Positions 55,034 to 64,000 of a DNA stretch of 64,000 nucleotides are shown here, in pieces. A model generated the notes under the pieces. That model had not been told where the DNA came from. It made no database searches and was given only the letters and a program-made list of their open reading frames with translations. The stretch is from an uncultured Alphaproteobacteria bacterium (GTDB lineage: Bacteria > Pseudomonadota > Alphaproteobacteria > RF32 > CAG-239): assembly GCA_910587405.1 (NCBI GenBank), contig CAJUKS010000001.1:243128-307127 (forward strand), given 5' to 3'. How positions within the stretch are numbered: the first letter of the stretch is position 1; each line of letters begins with the position of its first letter. A program made the position numbers and the translations under genes.

Positions 55034-56087
55034 CTTTGTTCATCCTTTTGTTCTTATTGCGACGCATGAAACCGCGACGCGTTTTTTTGCGATTATGCAT
55101 CATGTCCAGCAATATTCCTTCGCGAATGCCGCGATCGGCCACCGTTACGTCTTTCACCGGCCAAAAAGAACAAATTGCTTCGATAATGGCACAGCCGGCA
55201 ATGGTCAAATCCGCTTTTTGCGGACCGATACAGGGATGTTTTTTGCGCCCGTCGTCGCCCATGCGACGGATTTTTGACACTGCATGTTTCATATCCTGCG
55301 CCGTGATACTGATGCCGTCGACGGCCGAACGGTTATAATGCTGAAGATTCAGCTGAATCGCGCCCAGCACCGTCACCGTGCCCGAAGTGCCGATAACCTG
55401 AATTTCGCCGTTGGCAATCGCCTCACCGATTTTGTAACGTTCTTCAAAACTTTCCAGCAGTTTGTGCGTGCGGTCCATAATGGTGTTGTAAGCCAGGTTG
55501 GTCATATCTTTGTTGGGAAAAGCTTCCGAAACCGTAACGACGCCGTAAGGCAGCGACACGAAACCTTCAATAAAGGCCTTGCCGCTGTTGGCCAGCCGTG
55601 CCAGCGAAATTTCGGTCGAACCGCCGCCGATATCAAAAACCAGCGCCCGTTTGACATTGCGTTTCAAAAGCGGCATACATCCGATAACCGCCAGACGGGA
55701 CTCTTCCTGCGAAGAAATAATTTCCAAATTGAGGCCGGTCTGTCGTTTGACGTCGCTCAAAAAATCCTTACAGTTTTTGGCCCGCCGACAAGCAGCGGTT
55801 GCCACAAAACGCGCCCGGAAAATCGGCGCATATTCGCTGATGATCTCCGAACATATCTTCAACGCCTTGATCGTGCGCCGGGTTGCTTCTCTGCCCAACT
55901 CGTTTTCTTTGATAATCCCCTCCCCCAGACGGGTGATGCGGGAAAAAGTTTCTATGATATGAAAAGACGTCGGTGTCGGAGAAGCAATAACCAAACGGCA
56001 CGAATTGGTGCCCAAATCAATGGCCGCATAGTTGCGAACGACATTTTCTTCTTTGCCGCCGCGACTGTATCTTTTAAATTTTTGCAT
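55005..56087 (-). CDS. Ppx/GppA phosphatase family protein (longer paralog)
   Basis: A 360-residue homolog of the downstream gene. It has AAIDLGTNSCRLVIA, VFDIGGGSTEISLA and VIGTSGTVTVLGAI in the family positions. The C-terminal 30 residues are very basic (KKTRRGFMRRNKNKRMN), perhaps for polyphosphate or RNA interaction. Two adjacent paralogs suggest split roles in polyphosphate and (p)ppGpp turnover; which does what cannot be seen. Confidence 0.88.
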   Translation of the reverse strand: MQKFKRYSRGGKEENVVRNYAAIDLGTNSCRLVIASPTPTSFHIIETFSRITRLGEGIIKENELGREATRRTIKALKICSEIISEYAPIFRARFVATAACRRAKNCKDFLSDVKRQTGLNLEIISSQEESRLAVIGCMPLLKRNVKRALVFDIGGGSTEISLARLANSGKAFIEGFVSLPYGVVTVSEAFPNKDMTNLAYNTIMDRTHKLLESFEERYKIGEAIANGEIQVIGTSGTVTVLGAIQLNLQHYNRSAVDGISITAQDMKHAVSKIRRMGDDGRKKHPCIGPQKADLTIAGCAIIEAICSFWPVKDVTVADRGIREGILLDMMHNRKKTRRGFMRRNKNKRMNKDEKNSSGSH

Positions 56088-56269
56088 TCTTCATATCAAT
56101 CATTCTACCACAATTTTAAATTTTGTTTATTGTGTACGATTTTCGCTTTCAGAACAAGTGTTTTTTTAACAAAACGGCATTTTTTATTTCATTTTTGCAC
56201 AAACATTCCCTTTGACAGCGCGGTCATTTTGAACTCCGGGCAAACAAACGGCATAATTCTTAAAAACAA

Positions 56270-56300
56270 AAAATGCCGCTTCGGTTGCAGAAGCGGCACT
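56270..56300 (-). terminator. ccrM terminator
   Basis: A stem GTGCCGCTTC/GAAGCGGCAT with loop on the minus strand followed by TTTTTTG, 20 bases after the ccrM stop. Confidence 0.8.
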
Positions 56301-56317
56301 TGTAAAGAAAATCCGGC

Positions 56318-57412
<1,095 letters not shown>

Positions 57413-57652
57413 TTATTTCACTTCATTATGGTCATTTGACAATGAAGGCAGTATGACAAAAAGAAGTTATAAAATTATTAACAAAAACTGATCCAAAATA
57501 TTTTTTGGCTAGTTTTTCATTTTAGGCGCAAAAGCAACGCTTTCCGACACTTTGAGAATTTTAAGAACGGGTTCGAAGATCCGTTAAAGCCATATTTGCC
57601 AAAAATTCCGGCTTATTTTTTCCGCTGCCGGTTCTGTCGGCAAAAGATTTAA
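57413..57652. other. intergenic region upstream of ccrM
   Basis: About 240 bases with no supported gene. It contains several T- and A-rich patches that could be the ccrM promoter, but no convincing consensus pair was found. Confidence 0.4.
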
Positions 57653-57654
57653 AC

Positions 57655-57687
57655 AAAAAAAGCTGCTCGTCTGAGACGAACAGCTTA
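57655..57687 (-). terminator. intrinsic terminator
   Basis: On the minus strand AAGCTGTTCGTCT pairs with AGACGAGCAGCTT around a short loop, followed by a run of T. It serves the 90-residue gene. Confidence 0.85.
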
Positions 57688-57723
57688 TAAAAGAACTAAA
57701 AAGAACAGTTCTTTTTAGTGAAG

Positions 57724-57996
57724 CTACGCAACGGCTAAGCCTCGAAGGAGAGAACCACGGCCGGCCTTGCAGGCGGCGGCGGCAACTTCCTGCGGAACGG
57801 TTTCGAACTTGTGGAGGTAGGCGACGGCGAGTTCCAGGTTGTTACACTTGAAGAGCTCGGGCAGCACCTCGGGCATGAGATCATGACCTTTGAGGTAAGC
57901 GGCTTTTTTACCGACGTTCTTACCTCTGATTATTCCTAACTGTTCTGCGAGACGAGAATTTCCGTTTCCGTTGCGGGTTGCTTTATTCATATTCAT
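57724..57996 (-). CDS. small basic protein, unknown
   Basis: A 90-residue soluble protein with an Asn/Lys/Gly-rich start (MNMNKATRNGNGNS) and two likely helices, including LPELFKCNNLELAVAYLHKF. The C-terminus is Ala/Gly-rich (EVAAAACKAGRGSLLRGL). No family recognised. It has its own terminator and upstream AT-rich gap, so expression is likely. Confidence 0.55.
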   Translation of the reverse strand: MNMNKATRNGNGNSRLAEQLGIIRGKNVGKKAAYLKGHDLMPEVLPELFKCNNLELAVAYLHKFETVPQEVAAAACKAGRGSLLRGLAVA

Positions 57997-58066
57997 AAGT
58001 TTTAAAATAATTAGTTATTACAAAAATAACTATCCCATATTTTAGACAAAAAGTCAACCCTAAAAT

Positions 58067-58693
58067 TCACTTTTGTTCCATAAATTCTTTTATCGGTTTA
58101 TAACTGCGACGATGTTCGGGCGTAACGCCTTGTTTTTTCAGTCCTTCGATATGAGCAGCAGTGCCATAACCGGCGTTTTTTTCAAAACCGTATCCGGGAT
58201 ATCGTTTCCCCAACTCGCGCATCAAACGGTCCCGATATACCTTTGCAACAATCGACGCTGCCGAAATTGACAACGAAAATGAATCGCCTTTGACGACCGT
58301 TCGGCAGGCACAAGGAAACGCCGGCAGCGTACGATTGCCGTCGATCAATGCCGCAGACGGACAAACAGGCAGTTTTTCTACTGCCCGACGCATCGCTAAA
58401 AAAGTCGCCTGTAAAATGTTTAACTCGTCAATTTCCTGCACCGAAGCTTCCCCAATACCGATTTGAAGATTTCCCGCCGCCTGCTCCTCGAAAAGTTTTA
58501 AATAAAGCTTTTCTCTTTTGGCAGCCGAAAGCTTTTTAGAATCATCCAAGCCGTTTAACAATTCGTCACACAAACGGCGATTTTTAATCACTACTGCACC
58601 GGCAACTACCGGTCCAGCCCACGGCCCCCGCCCGGCCTCGTCAATTCCCGCTACTTCACAGTCATATTCATTTTCAAAACAAAAATCAGGCAT
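58067..58693 (-). CDS. rnhB: ribonuclease HII
   Basis: RnhB removes RNA from DNA-RNA hybrids and misincorporated ribonucleotides. The 208 residues have the metal-binding motif VAGIDEAGRGPWAGPVVAGAVV, the conserved Asp in AALIDGNR, and VVKGDSFSLSISAASIVAKVYRDRLM. Length and motifs are normal. It is monocistronic. Confidence 0.95.
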   Translation of the reverse strand: MPDFCFENEYDCEVAGIDEAGRGPWAGPVVAGAVVIKNRRLCDELLNGLDDSKKLSAAKREKLYLKLFEEQAAGNLQIGIGEASVQEIDELNILQATFLAMRRAVEKLPVCPSAALIDGNRTLPAFPCACRTVVKGDSFSLSISAASIVAKVYRDRLMRELGKRYPGYGFEKNAGYGTAAHIEGLKKQGVTPEHRRSYKPIKEFMEQK

Positions 58694-58819
58694 TTATCAA
58701 TTCACGTTCAAGTTGTTTATTAAGTTTAAACTTTTTTAGTTATACACTTTGAATTAAGCGGTTGTCAAGCCGCGACAACGATTTTAGATCAATCGGCGAC
58801 GGGTGGCTCCAGTCAGAAC

Positions 58820-58852
58820 GTAAAAAAGCACCTTTCGGCGCTTTTTTACGTT
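58820..58852 (-). terminator. intrinsic terminator
   Basis: CGTAAAAAAGC pairs with GCTTTTTTACG around a 10-base loop, after the stop of the 77-residue gene. Confidence 0.75.
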
Positions 58853-58863
58853 GAAGAATCTTT

Positions 58864-59097
58864 CTAATGAGCCATCGGCCGGGTCATATCCTGATCGTTA
58901 TAATTGTTTTTGATGACATCGGCAAAACGGCTGCCGGTATTTTTAACGTCTTGTGCATGGCCGACGGTTGTTTCCGAGGTTGAAGCAAACATATTGACCG
59001 TTCTGTAATAAACGGTTTTCGGATGAATGCCAAAACCAAACCATGCGATTGCCAAACCAACGGCAACCAGTCCGATCAGATAGATTAACGTTTTCAT
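58864..59097 (-). CDS. small single-helix membrane protein, unknown
   Basis: A 77-residue protein with one hydrophobic N-terminal segment (about 3-22, LIYLIGLVAVGLAIAWFGFGIH) and a polar tail. The context is 20 bases after the HEFHH-containing gene, with AAGGAGAAAAAC upstream, so the two may act together. No family recognised. Confidence 0.55.
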   Translation of the reverse strand: MKTLIYLIGLVAVGLAIAWFGFGIHPKTVYYRTVNMFASTSETTVGHAQDVKNTGSRFADVIKNNYNDQDMTRPMAH

Positions 59098-59116
59098 GTT
59101 TTTCTCCTTTGTGTTT

Positions 59117-60616
59117 TTATTTTTTACCCGGTTCGTTTAACCGTCGGCGCGCTCCGAGACGACGCGGCGCGTCGAAAACAACCGCCGCTTTTTTCACCAG
59201 CGCTTCGCTGATGCCGTCTTTGGCCAGCAAAAAGCGTTTGGCTGCTTTTTTACGATCAATGTAGTAACGGGCTTTGTCAATTATATTCTCCTGCACAAAA
59301 CCGTCAACCGGAATATCAATTTTGATATAGCGGCTGAGGTTGCGCAGTTCAAACTTTCCGCTGTCGGGATTATAAATATAAAAACTGTACATAACCGAAC
59401 GCTGACGGAAGTATTCGCGTCGTTCGACGTCTTCGCCTTTGGCAATTGAATTGCGCGCTTCAATCAGCGGAAGATTACTGACAAATTTCGGATAATGGCG
59501 TTCGAGTTCGTTTTCCGTCCAATGCTTAAGCTTCAGATTAACCACAAATTCCATATTTTTAAGCAAGTTCTCGCGCACTTCCTGCGGGCGGTCTTTCAAT
59601 ACCTCGAAACACGGCTCTTTGCTCAAAAGCTCGTTCCAACTCTTGTTTTTCCAGTAACGGCTCAAACAGAAAATCGTTACCGCCAAAGAAGCGCTTCGCT
59701 CGTCTTCCACCTGAATATTATAAAGATCCGCGGCATTCAAAGCCAGCGACTTTGGATGCAGGCTGCGATTTTCAACCAGAACTTTATTGCGCAAATGATG
59801 AAACTCGTGAATAAAAATTCCGGCATAATCATGACGAATTTTACGAATTTCGCGATAAGCGTGATACAAGGCGGTATAGCGAATCAGAGCCTTGTCTTTG
59901 AACATTTTGCGCAAAATATCTTCCAGCAACACGTCGTCCGGTTTTTCTTTTAAGAACCACGACTTTTTGCGGCGAACTTTTTCTTTTATAAACTTCTGTT
60001 CGATTTTTTTGACAATATTCCAATCATCAGACTGAAAAACATAGCAATTTTCAACAACGATGATTGATTTGTTGTTGAACGTGCTGACATAGTTCTGAGT
60101 ACGAGCGGGCGTAATGTCAACTTTGTAGGTAATATTATTCCATTTTACGAAGTGCGACAGGGTTTCTCTTTTGATCGATATGCCGACGCTTTTCAGCAAA
60201 CGCGGCACCAAATCTTCGGGAATTTGAAAAGAATCGGTAATCAGCCCCGACACTTCCCGCGGAGCGGCATACAAAAAACCGTTGTTATAGTTTGCAGGAT
60301 TGACAACAACATCGTTGTCATAACTGTCCGAACGTTCCCGGCCGTCTTCGGATTCAATAAAATACATCAGATCCTGTGTAGCGTGATAATCGATCACTTC
60401 TTCGAGACGGGAAAAATTTTCGACAATATTCTGACGCAGCCCGTTTTTAGCAGCATATTCCGCCGGGCTTTGGCGTGAAATCTTCTTCATTGTCGAATAA
60501 GCGTTGTATTTGCCAAACTCTTCATAAGAGATCTCAGACAGCATATTGAGAATGGTGTTGCTGACGGAACCGTTAACAACGAAGAAATTTCCTCCTTTTC
60601 CTGCCACCACGTCCAT
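59117..60616 (-). CDS. uncharacterised protein with an HEXXH (HEFHH) motif
   Basis: A 499-residue soluble protein; GGGGGAGAAGCAA before the ATG supports the start. The clearest landmark is AGIFIHEFHHLRNK, giving HEFHH at 270-274, the zinc-binding pattern of gluzincin metallopeptidases. A helix about 40 residues later (DERSASLAV) could hold the third ligand, an Glu. No signal peptide is evident, so it probably acts in the cytoplasm. The N-terminal 200 residues contain two beta-rich parts, and the C-terminus is basic with an RRLGARRRL end. I do not recognise the family. Substrate unknown. Confidence 0.6.
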   Translation of the reverse strand: MDVVAGKGGNFFVVNGSVSNTILNMLSEISYEEFGKYNAYSTMKKISRQSPAEYAAKNGLRQNIVENFSRLEEVIDYHATQDLMYFIESEDGRERSDSYDNDVVVNPANYNNGFLYAAPREVSGLITDSFQIPEDLVPRLLKSVGISIKRETLSHFVKWNNITYKVDITPARTQNYVSTFNNKSIIVVENCYVFQSDDWNIVKKIEQKFIKEKVRRKKSWFLKEKPDDVLLEDILRKMFKDKALIRYTALYHAYREIRKIRHDYAGIFIHEFHHLRNKVLVENRSLHPKSLALNAADLYNIQVEDERSASLAVTIFCLSRYWKNKSWNELLSKEPCFEVLKDRPQEVRENLLKNMEFVVNLKLKHWTENELERHYPKFVSNLPLIEARNSIAKGEDVERREYFRQRSVMYSFYIYNPDSGKFELRNLSRYIKIDIPVDGFVQENIIDKARYYIDRKKAAKRFLLAKDGISEALVKKAAVVFDAPRRLGARRRLNEPGKK

Positions 60617-61096
60617 TTGCTTCTCCCCCTGTTATTAGTTAAATTGTAATATAAAACCGGCTGTTTTGGCAACATAATTCTTGCACCGGGCACAGCTTTT
60701 AACAAAACTTTTACACAACGGACCGCCTGCTTTTCCGTCAAATTTCCGACATAATATTTGACAAACGACATAATCGATTCGACGTTTTTTTCTCTTCTGC
60801 CGAACAACCTCCCGAAATTACGAACAAAACGCCGGATCTTGCGGAGCGGCAAGTTGACGAAATACAAAACAATTTAAAAAAATTTTGGCAATCCGAATTA
60901 ACATGTTGAGACAAAACCATTATTCGTTTTGAAACCGATAGCCGTAAAAAAAATCTTATCCCACACTTGGACCCGCCTTTATCAAAGAATCGGCAAACTC
61001 ACGATTGTTGTATATAACTTTCGGTGCCGGTTGTATGAAAGCGAGATTTCCGCTATTCTGACAACGAGATCTAAATAACTAACTAAGGAGAAAATT
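60617..61096. other. intergenic region, no confident gene
   Basis: About 480 bases between divergent units. A minus-strand open frame (60487-60867) covers part of it but has a TTG-type start, no ribosome binding site and 130 bases of overlap with the next gene, so it is not called. Confidence 0.4.
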
Positions 61097-62023
61097 ATGG
61101 AATTTGCATTATTTCTCGCCGTTGTCGTCTTCTTTCTGTTGTTGACTTCGGTGGTCATTGTCCGACAAGGATACGAATATACGGTGGAAAGTTTCGGCCG
61201 CTTTACCCGCACCCTTTCGCCGGGGCTGCACATCATCATTCCGATCGTCGAAAAAATCGGAGCAAAAATCAATCGGATGGAACAGGTTCTTGATGTTCCT
61301 TCTCAAGATGTTATCACCAAAGACAACGCAACCGTCCGCGTGGACGGGGTTTTGTTTTTTCAGATCCAACAGGCGGCCAACGCCGCTTATCAGGTCAAAG
61401 ATCTGAACATTGCCATCTTAAATTTGATTATGACCAACATTCGTACCGTCATCGGCAGTATGGAAATTGACGAGTTGCTGTCTCAGCGCGACGCCATCAA
61501 CCACAAACTGCTGGCGGTAGTCGACGAAGCGACCATACCGTGGGGCGTTAAGGTAACCCGGGTAGAGATCAAAGACATCACCCCGCCCGCCGATCTGATC
61601 AATTCGATGGCGCGCCAAATGAAAGCCGAACGCGACAAACGTGCCAATATTCTTGAAGCCGAAGGATTTCGTCAGGCTGAAATTTTAAAAGCCGAAGGCG
61701 AAAAACAATCGGTCATTCTGGCTGCCGAAGCTCAAAAAGAAGCAGCATTCCGTGAAGCGGAAGCCCGCGAACGTCTTGCCCTCGCCGAAGCAAACGCTGC
61801 CAAAATGGTGTCGGATGCGATTGCCGGCGGCAGTCCGCAATCGCTCAACTATTTCCTGGGACAAAAATACATCGAAGCCCTGCAGGGAATTGTCACTTCG
61901 CCTAACCAGAAATTGTTGATGATGCCGATGGATACGGCAAACGTGATGGGATCGATCGCCGGAATTGCGGAGATTGCCAAAGAAGTGCTGCAGGAAAAGA
62001 ACACCGCTGCCAACCGTAAGTAA
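61097..62023 (+). CDS. SPFH/stomatin-like membrane protein (QmcA/YbbK type)
   Basis: A 308-residue protein with one N-terminal membrane helix (about 3-24) and a SPFH/Band 7 domain ([54 protein letters not shown]). A long Ala/Glu-rich coiled coil (about 170-250) follows. Members form membrane scaffolds with proteases. AAGGAGAAAATT precedes the ATG. It is 12 bases upstream of an NfeD-family gene, a pair conserved across bacteria. Confidence 0.92.
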   Translation: MEFALFLAVVVFFLLLTSVVIVRQGYEYTVESFGRFTRTLSPGLHIIIPIVEKIGAKINRMEQVLDVPSQDVITKDNATVRVDGVLFFQIQQAANAAYQVKDLNIAILNLIMTNIRTVIGSMEIDELLSQRDAINHKLLAVVDEATIPWGVKVTRVEIKDITPPADLINSMARQMKAERDKRANILEAEGFRQAEILKAEGEKQSVILAAEAQKEAAFREAEARERLALAEANAAKMVSDAIAGGSPQSLNYFLGQKYIEALQGIVTSPNQKLLMMPMDTANVMGSIAGIAEIAKEVLQEKNTAANRK

Positions 62024-62035
62024 AGGAGAACAGCC

Positions 62036-62488
62036 ATGAACTGTATGGAATGGTTTTCACTCGGACTGGCGTTGGTCTTGCTCGAAGTGTTTGTACCCGG
62101 CGTTTATCTGGTTTGGTTCGGACTGTCGGCATTTGCCACCGGAATACTTACCATTTACTACGATTTCGGCGCGATTGAGCAATCGGTCGTTTTCGGTATT
62201 TTTTCCGTCGTCTTCGCCGTTGCCGGCTGGTTTGTTTACGCTAAGGTCATTAAACGCAGCACCGGCGCCGAAAAGTACAAATACCTTAACGACATGGCGG
62301 GCCAGCATATCGGCAAAACCTATTTGCTGGCAGAAGACGCCGCGGACGGCCGTTCCAAGGCAATTGTCGGCGATACGGTATGGATCGTTGAATGTGAAGA
62401 CGGTTTGAAAAAAGGAGACCGGGTTAAAATAACCGGAGTAGAAAACGGCGTTATCCTCAAGGCCGTCAAATATCAAAGCGCCGACTGA
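62036..62488 (+). CDS. NfeD-family membrane protein (YbbL/YqfA-type partner)
   Basis: A 150-residue protein with membrane helices at about 5-25, 40-55 and 65-80, and a C-terminal OB-fold (about 95-145, VGDTVWIVECEDGLKKGDRVKI). NfeD proteins partner with stomatin-like proteins in the membrane. AAGGAGAACAGCC precedes its ATG, and it follows the stomatin-like gene by 12 bases. Confidence 0.9.
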   Translation: MNCMEWFSLGLALVLLEVFVPGVYLVWFGLSAFATGILTIYYDFGAIEQSVVFGIFSVVFAVAGWFVYAKVIKRSTGAEKYKYLNDMAGQHIGKTYLLAEDAADGRSKAIVGDTVWIVECEDGLKKGDRVKITGVENGVILKAVKYQSAD

Positions 62489-62521
62489 CAGTTGCTTTTT
62501 CCCGACGGAAAAGCCTTGATC

Positions 62522-62550
62522 AAAAAAGCCCCGGACTTTCCGGGGCTTTT
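62522..62550. terminator. bidirectional terminator between nfeD and adhE
   Basis: AAAAGCCCCGGA pairs with TCCGGGGCTTTT around a short loop. It lies between convergent genes and has T runs for both strands. Confidence 0.85.
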
Positions 62551-62564
62551 CCTTTAGCTGCACC

Positions 62565-63962
62565 TTATTTCGGTTCCGGCTGATAATCAGCACCGTTGTA
62601 AGCGTCAATATAAATCCGGCGGATGTCTTCCATCAGCGGATAAACCGGGTTGGCACCGGTACACTGGTCGTCAAAGGCCTTTTCAACCATATCGTCCAAC
62701 TTGGCGTAAAAATCTTCTTCCTTAATTCCCCACTCCTTAATTGAGTGCGGAATTTCGATTTCTTCTTTAAGTTTGGAAACGGCGGCCAGCAGATTTTCCA
62801 GTTTTTCATCGTCGTTTTTGCCGCCCAGTTTCAGGTTGCCGGCAATCTGTCCGTAACGCTGTTTGGCGTTCGGGAATTTGTATTGCGGGAAAATTGCCTG
62901 TTTACGCGGACAATCGGTGGCATTGTAACGAATCACCTGATTAAACAGCAAAGCGTTGGCAATCCCGTGCGGAATGTTAAAAGCACCGCCCAGCTTATGT
63001 GCCATGGAGTGGCAAAGGCCGAGAAACGAGTTGGCAAAAGCCATTCCGGCAATAGTTGCCGCATGATGCACTTTTTCACGCGCCACCGGATCGGCGGCAC
63101 CGTTTTGATAAGCGCGCGGCAAATAACGGAAAACCTGTTTGATCGCTTCCAACGCCGCCGAGTTGGTGAAGTTGGTCGCCATGACCGAAACATAAGCTTC
63201 CACGGCATGGACCAAAGCATCAAAACCGGATGCCGCCGTCAGCCCTTTCGGCATGTTGTCGACAAAGTTGGCATCAATAATCGCCATATTCGGCGTCAGC
63301 GCATAATCGGCAATCGCATATTTGACGTGGGTTTCGTCATCGGTAATGATCGCAAACGGCGTCACCTCCGATCCGGTGCCCGAAGTGGTCGGAATTGCCA
63401 CCAGCTGCGCTTTTTTGCCCAACTCGGGAATAGAACATATCCGTTTGCGAATATCCATAAAACGCATTGAGATATCTTCAAAATTAACTTCCGGATGTTC
63501 GTACATCAGCCAAATGATTTTGGCCGCGTCCATCGGCGAACCGCCGCCCAAGGCAATAAACACATCCGGCTGGTAAGGACGGACCATCGCCAGCGCTTCG
63601 TCAATGGTTGACAAGGTCGGATCGGGTTTGACGTCAAAGAAGATCTGATAGTCGATATCCATTTCTTCCAGCACCCGTGTCACATTGTTGACAATGCCGG
63701 AGTCAAACAGATAGCGGTCGGTGACGATAAAAGCGCGTTTTTTGCCTTCCAGTTCGCGCAGAGCCTGATCGACGGCGCCTCGTTTGAAATAAATTTTCGG
63801 AGGAACCCTGAACCACAACATATTTTCTCTCCTTTCGGCAACGGTTTTATAATTAAGCAAATGTTTGACGCCGACGTTTTCGCTGACGGAGTTGCCGCCC
63901 CACGAACCGCATCCCAGCGTCAGCGAAGGTTCAAGCTTAAAATTGAAAAAGGAACCCCCGCG
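62565..63962 (-). pseudogene. adhE: 3' part of adhE (iron alcohol dehydrogenase domain), 5' part missing
   Basis: The frame encodes the C-terminal half of bifunctional aldehyde/alcohol dehydrogenase AdhE, which converts acetyl-CoA to ethanol in fermentation. It opens with SLTLGCGSWGGNSVSENVG, the AdhE-specific linker, then ERRENMLWFRVPPKIYFKRG, GGGSPMDAAK, the iron-ligand motifs ALVHAVEAYVS and HSMAHKLGGAFNIPHG. Going upstream, the frame meets a TAA at 63963-63965, inside a hairpin. The N-terminal aldehyde dehydrogenase half is not present, so the gene is broken or its first half lies beyond the window. Confidence 0.8.
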
Positions 63963-64000
63963 TTAAACGCGGGGTTCTTCATTAACGGGTGTAACCCTAA
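63951..64000 (-). mobile_element. possible IS200/IS605-type element end within adhE
   Basis: On the minus strand GAAGAACCCC GCG TTTAA CGC GGGG forms a compact hairpin (stem 63956-63962 with 63968-63974) that interrupts the adhE frame. Its GAACCCC plus TTTA-containing loop resembles the right tip of IS605/IS1341-type elements and the final hairpin at 37246-37263. The element body would lie beyond the window. Confidence 0.45.

Noticed and set aside
60487..60867. 126-codon minus-strand frame upstream of the HEFHH gene
   Set aside because: TTG-type start, no Shine-Dalgarno and 130 bases of overlap with a better gene; the stretch KYYVGNLTEKQAV looks protein-like, so a short real peptide is not fully excluded.

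Overview
The window is chromosomal DNA of a Gram-negative bacterium, most likely an anaerobic or host-associated alphaproteobacterium of moderate GC. The evidence is a CcrM-type GANTC methyltransferase, a DUF3035/BamF-like lipoprotein, MutL with the endonuclease motif, lipid A/LPS enzymes (KdsA, PagP), Lsp-dependent lipoproteins, an fermentative AdhE-type gene, and glycolytic TpiA and Pgi. Nearly all genes are housekeeping genes, densely packed in short operons that usually end in clear intrinsic terminators.

Layout. 1-7.3 kb: a DUF3015-like gene tail, a DUF4105 outer-membrane protein, then yqeY-dnaG-rpoD (a macromolecular-synthesis operon). 7.4-18.1 kb: two small genes, recG (minus), mfd, a DUF192 lipoprotein, an OmpA-like lipoprotein, recJ and a DUF502 membrane protein. 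18.2-23.6 kb: rpsD with a structured leader, then a membrane protein with a degenerate alkaline-phosphatase/sulfatase fold, and yejE-yejF without yejA or yejB beside them. 23.6-24.9 kb: a gene-poor AT-rich gap. 24.9-35.3 kb: parC-recO, kdsA-pagP, pyrG, secG and tpiA on the minus strand, then ppiD and a small coiled-coil secreted protein.

35.4-42.5 kb is the accessory part. A tRNA-Gly(CCC) gene is followed by about 2.4 copies of a 190-bp repeat that carries the tRNA 3' end. Next come an unknown secreted protein, an orphan hairpin cluster resembling an IS200/IS605 right end or omega RNA, and an FAD oxidoreductase. Then a PD-(D/E)XK nuclease and an AT-rich AbiEi/AbiEii toxin-antitoxin pair lie between copies of the tRNA-His 3' end and a 106-bp flanking repeat. 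No integrase is visible.

42.5-64 kb is again core: an EamA-like transporter, mutL, pgi, a paired M16 peptidase operon with a BamF-like lipoprotein and lspA, mgtE, tRNA-Leu(GAG), rsmB-like, rlmE, two Ppx/GppA paralogs, ccrM, rnhB, an unknown protein with an HEFHH motif, a stomatin/NfeD pair, and the 3' part of adhE. The adhE open frame is broken at the window edge by a hairpin typical of IS200/IS605 elements.

The most interesting signals are the two tRNA-anchored repeat arrays, the putative orphan omega-RNA-like element, the broken adhE, the degenerate sulfatase-like membrane protein in the yej locus, and the HEFHH protein. No CRISPR array or rRNA was seen.
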